A stretch of DNA of 64,000 nucleotides from positions 372,001 to 436,000 of the forward strand of contig QYRS01000003.1 in assembly GCA_006503535.1 (NCBI GenBank), given 5' to 3'. Origin of the DNA: Arthrinium phaeospermum. Its lineage: Eukaryota > Ascomycota > Sordariomycetes > Amphisphaeriales > Apiosporaceae. Below the pieces are notes generated by a model that saw nothing but the letters and a program-made list of their open reading frames with translations, was not told the DNA's origin and did no database searches. The translations under genes and the position numbers were made by a program. This document shows, piece by piece, positions 56,677 through 64,000 of the stretch (position 1 is its first letter; each line of letters opens with the position of its first letter).

Positions 56677-57775
56677 TCAATTGCCCAGTATCCTTCTTAG
56701 AGTCTCGCTCAATGAGTCCTTTCCCCGTCGGACTCGGGCGCCCTCATTCATGTCCTTCTCCGCGACACCGCCTGGCAAGAAGCTCCTCGTCATCTCCACA
56801 AACAGACTGGCCATCGGCTCCTTGAACGCCTGGCCGAAGAAGCCTTGTAGTTGGTCATCCTGGATCAACTTCACCTCAATATCTTTCCCCGTCGCCTCTT
56901 CGAAAGCCCGCTGCACGTCCCGCGTCGAGTAACTCTCAGGCCCGTGAAGGTCAAAGACGAACGGATTCTCGTCCCCCGGCGTCGCTGACCCGGCCGCCAG
57001 CAGCTGCGCGGCGCAGACCCTGCCAATGTCCCTCACGGATACCATCGGGATCTTGTAGTCAGCAGGCGATATCACCGAGTAGAAGAACGGCGGCTCGGCC
57101 TCCAGTGTCGCGAGCGCCATCGCCCAGTTCTCCATGAAGTACGCGCACCGCACGAAGACCACCTCGGGCGCTGCGCCGAGGAGCGCCTGCTCGGCTTCGT
57201 GGTTCGTCTTGATCTCGCCCTGTAGCGTGCTCGGTAGATAGTCAGTCAGTAACGTTCCATCGCCTAGGTTGTATTGATGCTTGGTTGAGGATTTTCCCGA
57301 AGGTTCAGTCAGGTCAGCATTTAGGGTTGACTGAGATCTCAGATCTCGATCGAGATTGGGATCGAGATCGGGTACTTAAATACCGTGCCATGTTCGAGCT
57401 GAGCTCCCACGCTAGAAATGTAGACAAGCCTCTTTACGGAAGCTCCTCGGGAGGAGGCGGTTATGGCCTGTTTCACGTTGAGCGCCGTCTCGCGGGCCTT
57501 GGCGATGGGTCGGCTTCGTTGTGTAGGGGCGGGGTAATGGTCGCCACGGCGTCGGCGCCTTTGAAGTAGCAGTCGAGCGTGGGCGCGAGGAGGCTTTTGG
57601 CGTCGGCGACGTCGCCTTCGACTGCGGCAAACCGCGGGTTCTGGGTTAGGTCAGCCGGCGCCTTCCGCACGTCCCGGTAGACGCCCGTGACGGTCGGCTC
57701 GGAGGCGTCGGCCAGCAGGGTGCGGATGGTGGCTTGCCCAGTCTTGGGGGATGCGGGGATGACGACGATGCGCAT
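56677..57775 (-). CDS. NmrA-like NAD(P)-binding protein
   Basis: Exons 57775-57384 and 57219-56677, ~311 residues with one base restored. The N-terminus MRIVVIPASPKTGQATIRTL is a Rossmann start in which the usual GATGxxG is replaced by PASPKTGQ. Later parts are RLVYISSVGAQLEHGT, then (after a 164-base intron) GEIKTNHEAEQALL and FVRCAYFMENWAMALATLE, the latter typical of NmrA/HSCARG proteins that sense NAD(P) or act as atypical reductases. One base is missing at GGG 57507-57509, where an added C in the mRNA joins HNEADP to IAKARETALN. The intron is GATC-rich with short inverted words (GAGATCTCAGATCTC). The donor GTATTT is weak, so the border is less certain. It converges on the biotin subunit gene (180 bases between stops) and is divergent from the MFS gene. 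Confidence 0.75.
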
Positions 57776-58978
57776 TTCGAGAATTGCATGTGGGTTTCAA
57801 CATTGCCTTGCAGGAGGAGGCTGACGTGAGATCAGGTCGGCAATCGCCCATTATCGATATTTCGAAATTCCATCATGGCTTTGGTATCTGAGAAAGGCCA
57901 CTGACATCATAGGTGACGGGATCTAGATGCTAGTCTCTCGGCAGATGCGCGAAAGACCGATGTCAAATCGCCATGCGGATTTTGCCATCGCAATTGAAAG
58001 TCCCTTTGCACCGATGGCGTTTATAGAGTTTTCCATTGCGAACCCCCATGGAACAGAAACTGTCGATGGCGTTTTCGAAAGAGGCCTGCACTCTGGACGA
58101 AGTCCACACTTCGCCTCAATTGAACATGTCCCGAACCCCGGGGTAGCCCCTCCCCAGAATACCCCGGACATTTTCTACCTTACTGCCCCGCCAGAGAAAG
58201 CCTCCATCAACCTACACACACACACAAAACAGGCCAAACATATATCCGTCTTATCTCCAAACACCTCTGGGGTGATTGGCGAGAAAGAAGCCCTGTGTGG
58301 ATGCACTAAACACCTTCTACGGCTCGGGCCATATTCTCCGCCTCTCCGGGGAAACCCTGGGGAAAATAATGGGAAACCCGAGGCGCCACGCCACCCAGAA
58401 GCGACCCGGATTGACGCGACTTTAGACCGGTGAAGATGCGCGCCATGTGTCAAAGAGATGGGAGGCGCCGATATTGACCCGTCTCCCTATTGGAGCAGTG
58501 GTCGTCACGTCTGTCAGGCATCTACGAGCTATCGTCTCCGCCTGCGAGGTCGCTGGTTGTTGTTGGGAATCTCACTGGCCGACCTGGACTCACATGCCGA
58601 TACCCATCAGGGAGGAGCCGCATTAACCCGATTGCATCTAGGTCCAGCATGATGGTTGCACTGATTACCACATCTGGGGCGTTGACCCCTCCCACCGACC
58701 TCACTCGCGCCGGACTCGGCTCCAAGGCGGCGCACTCGGTAGGTCGGTAGAATGTCCGTTGGGCAGGAAAAGCGATCTTGCCGCGTCGATGGGCATGTGG
58801 GACCTCGATCTTCAGGCCTGCCCAACCCGACTCCCCTGAACGCCCCAAAACCATCATGTCTTTCTCTGTACATGCTTTAATACTGCTTTGGATCGATCGA
58901 TCGATCGTCTTTTCTCCTTTCCAAACATTGGGATCGTGATCTCGACATTTCACTTCGCGGACTAGCTAGCAGACCAAC
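57776..58978. promoter_or_regulatory. Divergent promoter region, NmrA-like (-) / MFS transporter (+)
   Basis: 1.2 kb between the two start codons. A 168-codon ORF (57927-58433, +) lies inside but has no recognisable family and is likely fortuitous. A GATC repeat (four units near 58893-58909) lies ~75 bases before the MFS start. Confidence 0.5.
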
Positions 58979-61053
58979 ATGTTTCCAGACAAGCACCACA
59001 GCGAGATGGACATCACCGAGAGTCACGCCGGAGCAAACACCCCTGAGCTCCATCCCAGCTCGCCAGCCTCTCTTAGTGACACTACGCTATACGAGGCCCA
59101 TCCTGGCGAACTGAGTCGCCTGAACGGCGACCTCCCGCGGGCTTTGAAAAGCAAGAAGATTGAAATACGATACCAGGAAGAAGCCGTCCCGGAGACCGAG
59201 GACCATGCCGCCGAGAAGGTCATCGTGTCGTGGGAGGAAGGCGACGAGGAGAACCCGCACAACTGGACTCCTGTAAGCACTTGGACTACTGTTTCTCCCA
59301 ACTATAATCATCGTGTCTGGGCTTTGACTGACTCAAGATGTATCTGCGGCATGACAGACGAAGAGAAGATGGGTTCTCCTCACCACCATGGCTATCATAA
59401 TCAATAGCACCCTGGGCAGCTCCCTGCCGAGCATGGCCATCCCCTATATGGCCCAGGAGTGGGGCGTCACGACCCAAAACCAAATGCCGTTGCCCATCGC
59501 CACGTTTCTGATGGGCTTCGTGCTTGGACCTTTGATGTGTATGTATACTCCACACTCGTCTACGCGCCATGCAGGGACGCCTTGAAAAGGCTAACGCGTG
59601 TTGATTCTCAGGGGGTCCGCTGAGTGAGCAATACGGCAGACGCGTCGTGGTGGTCAGCTCCTTCTCCATGTTCATCGTCTGGACCCTGGCCTGCGCGCTC
59701 GCGCCAAACTGGCACGCCTTTCTGGCCTTCCGGTTTCTGTGCGGCGCGTTTGCCAGCGCACCCATTGCGGCCGTGTCGGGCATCCTGGCCGATGTCTACG
59801 CCGACCCCGTGGCTAGAGGCCGCGCGATGGCGTATTTCATGGCGGTATGTCTTGACCACTCTCTTTAAACCAGCTTTGGGTTAATGAGCTGAGCGGTTTG
59901 CTGACATTCGGGATGGTAGACAACGGTGTTTGGACCCCTTTTCGCCCCCATCATCTCGGTAAGTCGCAGTCATCGGGCCTTAACTCTACCATAGGCTGAG
60001 ACTAACCACGTGCTTATACAGGGCTTTTGTTCCACCTCCGTGGGCTGGCGCTGGTCCTTCTGGATCGCCCTCATCTACGCCGGCTTAACATTCGTTCCGG
60101 TCTTGCTGCTGCCCGAGACCTACGCCCCCGTACTCCTGGCGCGCAAAGCCGCCGCCCTCCGCCGGCGGGACCCCGCGTCTCCCGTCTACGCCGCCTCCGA
60201 GCTCGAGCCCCGCGACCTGAAGCAGCTCGTGACCCAGGTCCTGACGCGGCCCATGCGCATGATCCTGACCGAGCTCATCGTGACGAGCGTCTGTCTGTAC
60301 CTGGCCCTCGTCTACGCCATCTTCTACATGTCCTTCCAGGCCTACCCCCGCATCTTCCAGGGCCTGTACGGCCTGTCCCCCGGCGTCACTGGGCTCTGCT
60401 TCCTGCCCATCGGCGGCGGCTGCTGCTTGGGCCTGCCCATCTTCTTCGGGTACGACCACGTGCTCCGGCGCGCACAGAGGCTAAACAAGGCCTGGGTGCG
60501 GCAGGAGGAGTACCGCCGCGTCCCGCTCGCGTGCCTGGGCGGACCGCTCTTCGTCGTCTCGCTGCTCTGGCTCGGGTGGACGGCGCAGCCGGAGGCGGGG
60601 GTGCCGTTTGCGGTGCCCATGTTGGCGGGGATTCCGTTCGGGATGGGTTGGATGCTCGTGTTTATGGCCCTCATCAACTACCTGACGGACGCGTACGAGC
60701 TGTACGCGGCGAGCGCCAATGCGGCGGCGAGCGCGAGCCGGTCGCTGGTCGCGGTGGTGCTTCCCTTTGCGACGGCGCCGCTGTTCGATCGGCTGGGGAT
60801 CGCGGGGGCTTGTAGTCTGTTGGCGGGGCTGAGCGCGCTGATGTGCGGGATCCCGTTTGTGTTTATTTGGAAGGGGGAGCGGATCCGGGCGGGGTCGCGG
60901 TTCTGTGCCGAGTTGAGGCGGCGCAAGGAGGAGATGGAGAGACAGGCCGAGGAGGAGGCGAGGAGGTGGCGGACCCGGAGGAGTGGGAATGGGGCCGGGG
61001 TTGCTGTGCCGGAGAAGGTCAAGGTGAAGGTGGTTGGCCGGGAGGATGTTTGA
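58979..61053 (+). CDS. MFS transporter, DHA1 (H+ antiporter, 12-TM) family
   Basis: Five exons: 58979-59272, 59358-59538, 59612-59844, 59920-59958 and 60022-61053; all GT/AG in consistent phase, 592 residues. A ~110-residue acidic cytosolic N-terminus ends in EGDEENPHNWTPTKRRW, the usual DPxNPxNW entry to TM1. TM1 is LLTTMAIIINSTLGSSLPS. Motif A between TM2 and TM3 is WGPLSEQYGRR, the DHA1 signature, and TM5 (GFCSTSVGWRWSFWI) has the family's GWRW. Twelve hydrophobic segments follow, then a charged C-tail (RRRKEEMERQAEEEARR). The family exports drugs, secondary metabolites or organic acids in exchange for protons at the plasma or vacuolar membrane. Next to the carboxylase and aminotransferase genes it may carry a substrate or product of the cluster. 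The frame is intact. Confidence 0.9.
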
Positions 61054-61916
61054 GCGGCATCTTCCAGGCGCGACATACACTTTTCATGTTTTGGTGCTGC
61101 GGGCAGCGGGCGTTCACGAGACTGGAAGCCAAACTATAGCGAGCGGATTGTTTTCAGATACATTTCCCAGACAGATTGTCATCACCATTTATTCCCCCCT
61201 CATATTCCCAACTAAAATTCCTGCCGGTGATATGCTGATGGCCTGTTATCCATGCTTGCGGAGATGTGAGCAATGAGGAAACGCTGGGGTCGACTTTTCA
61301 TGCCAGATGTGTACCAGAATGCGTGAAACAAACATGACCGGACTCGGTAAGAGAATCGTGAATGTTGTTGGTTTTATGATAACTTTGTTCCAAATCTCCG
61401 ATCCGGATCGGTGTTTGTCCTCCCATCCCCGGGAGGCAAACAAAGGGAAAAGGGGCAGGGGCAGGGGCACCGACCAACACCTTCAGACTGGAATTGGACC
61501 AAAGACACCTAAGGTATGGATCGGCCGGATCAAACGAACAAACGTCTTCAAACCGTTACGCCCATTTATAAGCCATGTATCATTTGTCAATGACAACCGG
61601 TCTGGGGTCAATATTAGCACCCCGCATACAAGACTCGTCAGCGTCGCGGCGTAATATGTAAAGATCAGGATACAAACTTAGAAGGCGCATACTGTAATAT
61701 CGCAAACATAAAACTTCTTTGGAATTGAGATATGTACGGATCCGGAAATGTGTTGGTTTGGACGGCCATACTGGGAGCCAGTTAGTCGCAGTTGCCCTTC
61801 AAACCATCTTACCCGCGATGGATATAAGTAGGACGTTGATTTCACGCATCTAAGAGGCTCACTTTGACCATCATATTGAAACACCTTCCAAAATCGAGAC
61901 TATCTATATACACACC
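61054..61916. other. Spacer and promoter before the aminotransferase
   Basis: About 860 bases. It includes the MFS 3' end and the aminotransferase promoter, with an AT-rich, CA-containing leader (CTATATACACACC) right before the ATG at 61917. No gene is seen. Confidence 0.5.
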
Positions 61917-63810
61917 ATGAGCAAACCAACATTTCGCGGCGATCTCGGCGATCTAGCCGGCGCCCTCCCGCTTGCCGTCCAAGGCACCGGCAAGGACGAC
62001 TATGCCGGGCTTTACATAGAGGTTGAGGACCCCAAGAAAGGGACCACCGAGAATGTTCTCGACATGTGCGGAGGCGCCGCGGTAGCGTGCCTCGGCAACG
62101 GCAGAACCAAATACACAGAGAAAGTGCTGGACGCCATGCGGGACCAGAACAACAAGATTTCGTACGCAGCGCACGGTTTCTACAGCTCAGGCCCCGCTCG
62201 AGACCTGGCGAACCGTTTGCTTCAGGATGCCAATGGGCCATTGAAACCAGGCAGCGACGAGGAGCTGACTCATGCCATGGTTCTCAGTTCCGGTATGCAG
62301 AGACATCTATCTGGACTTTGGTTCGTCTCGCGCGTGCTAAGGGTGCTGACGAACGTGTACAGGATCGGAGATTAACGAGACGGCCATCAAACTGGTGCGG
62401 CAGTACTGGTACCGGAAGGCGGAAGAAGCGGAGAAAGCAAAGAAGCCGGTTGGGAAGCGAGACATCATTCTCTCGAGATACTCGTCGTACCATGGCAACA
62501 CCCTGGCCGCACTCAGCATGAGCGAGTTTCCCATCCGGCAGCATATCTTCGAGAGCATCCTAGACAAGGAGCACTTCAAGAAGGTCGGGCGCTTCTATCC
62601 CTACCGGGACGGTGGGGATAGAGACGACGAGCAATACACCCGAGACCTACTGGACGAGCTCAAACAAACGATTAATATCTATGGCACCAGAGTTGCGGCT
62701 TTCATACTTGAACCGGTATCCGGAGCTGTATGTATCCCCTCGTATCGTCGCAGACCCTTCTCCATTTAGCTGACAATACAAGTAGGCTCTCGGCTGCCAG
62801 CCTGCATCGCTCAAATATTTTCAAGAAGTCAAGAAGATTTGCGTCGAAAAGGGAATCCTATTGATCTACGATGAGGTCATGTGTGGCATTGGCCGTACCG
62901 GATACATTAATGCCTGGCACTACTACAATCAGGAAACCAAGTCCAAAGCGGCATTTGACCCGGCCAATGGATTTGTGTCGGTGGCCCCTGACATGCTGAC
63001 GGTTGCCAAAGGCCTCGGCGGAGGCTTTACCCAAGTCTCAGCCATTCTGGCCAACAAGAAAGTCGCAAGCCAGATCAGGTGAGCTTCCCGTCCCTGCCGT
63101 CACTGATAGTACTACATTTACTGGGTCACTCACATTCTGCTATCAGGGGATGGAAGAGGCCCGACGAAGTGGTGGAGCCCGGCAGGCAGAGAGAGCCCGG
63201 CGTCGGCGAGTTCATCCACGGCCACACCTACCAGTCCCACCTGGGTGCATGTGCCGCCGCCCTGGCCGTCCAACAGACGATCCATGGCCAGCTTCCCAAC
63301 GTCCGGACACAGGGGGAGCGGATCGGACGACGCCTGCAGGCTCTGGTGGCGCAGCACCCCAACGTGGGCGACGTCCGCGGCCGCGGCCTCTTCTGGGGCG
63401 TCGAGTTCGTCAAGGACAAGGCGGCCGGAAAGCCCCACGCCGCGCGCGAGTTCTTCGACTACGACGTCGCCAGCAAGCTGGCCCTGTTCGGCCGCACCGA
63501 GAAGTTCCGCAAGGGGCTCAACGCCGTCGACAAGCAACGGTTCGCCGCCACGGCGTCGCCTCTGACCGTGTACCCGGGGTCTTGGAAGATGATCGATGAC
63601 GTTTCGAACTTGGTCAAGGACCACCGGGACGGGCGAAGTCCTCGGAAGCTTGGGGCCGAAGAAGTTACTACGGGTTACCATGTCATCATCGCCCCGGCGT
63701 TCTACGTGACCGGGGCGGTCGTGGAGGAGATGATGGATAAGTTCTTCGAGGTGGTTAACCGATACTTCAAGGACGTGCACGGGACTGAGGAGGTTACTTG
63801 GAAGGCGTGA
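61917..63810 (+). CDS. Class III (omega) aminotransferase, PLP-dependent
   Basis: Four exons: 61917-62292, 62363-62727, 62786-63078 and 63147-63810; GT/AG borders and phase agree, 565 residues. Fold-type I, class III features: LDMCGGAAVACLGN (substrate entry), SSGSEINETAIKL, SSYHGNTLAALSMSE, EPVSGAALGCQPA, the PLP-ring Asp in LLIYDEVMCGIGRTG, the Schiff-base Lys in LTVAKGLGGGFT, and HGHTYQSHLGACAAAL. The family moves amino groups between omega-amino acids, or diamines and keto-acceptors; the substrate is not decided here. It is longer than the usual ~450-480 residues because of extra segments before the C-terminal VYPGS and IIAPAF elements (residues ~445-525). There is no targeting signal at the C-terminus (TWKA). 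It is the last gene of the possible cluster, on the same strand as the MFS gene. Confidence 0.9.
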
Positions 63811-64000
63811 GAGGTCTTGCTTGCATTCAGCTTTGGATAACCAAGGGCCAACGTTATTTTTCCAAGGAAAGCACCCTTCAGGTATTCGATCACTACTTCG
63901 TTTCCGTTTCTTTCATTTTGGTATCCAGGATGTACTATCTTTTGAATACTCGATTTCTTTTATCTTTTTCCGGGGTGACTGGGTATAAGTCGGGGAGGAG
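63811..64000. other. 3' flank of the aminotransferase gene
   Basis: AT-rich 3' region with T-rich stretches. No feature is recognised before the window ends. Confidence 0.4.

Noticed and set aside
57927..58433. 168-codon ORF between the NmrA-like and MFS genes
   Set aside because: No recognisable domain, lies in a divergent promoter, and has no introns or codon bias like its neighbours; could only be rescued by transcript evidence.
1..64000. CRISPR arrays, prophage, rRNA operon or bacterial-type operons
   Set aside because: No direct-repeat/spacer arrays or rRNA signatures; gene structure is eukaryotic throughout.

Overview
The window is nuclear DNA from a filamentous ascomycete (Pezizomycotina). 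Genes carry short spliceosomal introns (about 50-210 bases, mostly GTRNGY donors and TACTAAC/CTAAC-like branch sites). Coding GC is high against AT-richer spacers. Recognisable fungal genes include a telobox TBF1 protein, cyclin C, a SAL1-type Ca2+-regulated mitochondrial carrier and an intron-containing elongator tRNA-Met. The exact order cannot be read from sequence alone; the spacer style would fit Sordariomycetes, but that is only an impression.

Layout. 0-9 kb is dense housekeeping: a Ulp1-like SUMO protease (+), a SAL1-like EF-hand carrier (-, seven exons), cyclin C (+) and tRNA-Met (+). 9-23 kb is gene-poor, holding two coiled-coil proteins of unknown role (both -), a G-quadruplex-type C tract and a 23-base G tract. 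23.4-28.8 kb is one long gene (-) for a TBF1-like telomere/promoter factor with a very long Q/P-rich tail. 32-46 kb holds an aldehyde dehydrogenase, a SIM-like ORF, a UPF1-like helicase, a tandem CxxHxC protein and a steroid 5-alpha-reductase-like enzyme. All five of these are interrupted by one-base indels, and the spacers carry foldback repeats and a copy of the ALDH last exon. 47-50 kb is an intact MINDY-type deubiquitinase ending in a CaaX box. 51.3 kb has a small secreted six-cysteine protein, followed by a degenerate telomere-like tract.

52-64 kb reads as a metabolic cluster: a biotin-dependent acyl-CoA carboxylase split into two divergently transcribed genes (carboxyltransferase -, biotin carboxylase/carrier +), an NmrA-like protein, a DHA1 MFS transporter and a class III aminotransferase. 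The main discovery is in this pair. The carboxyltransferase has a textbook PTS2 nonapeptide (RLKQVAGHL, residues 15-23), and the biotin subunit ends in the PTS1 tripeptide AKL. Two independent peroxisomal signals on two partner subunits predict a peroxisomal acyl-CoA carboxylase, which I do not recognise as a described fungal enzyme.

A technical point runs through the window. At least eight of the protein genes contain single-base frameshifts, mostly a missing base in a short homopolymer, while the encoded residues stay family-like on both sides. This looks more like consensus error than gene decay, and coordinates inside those genes should be used with that in mind.
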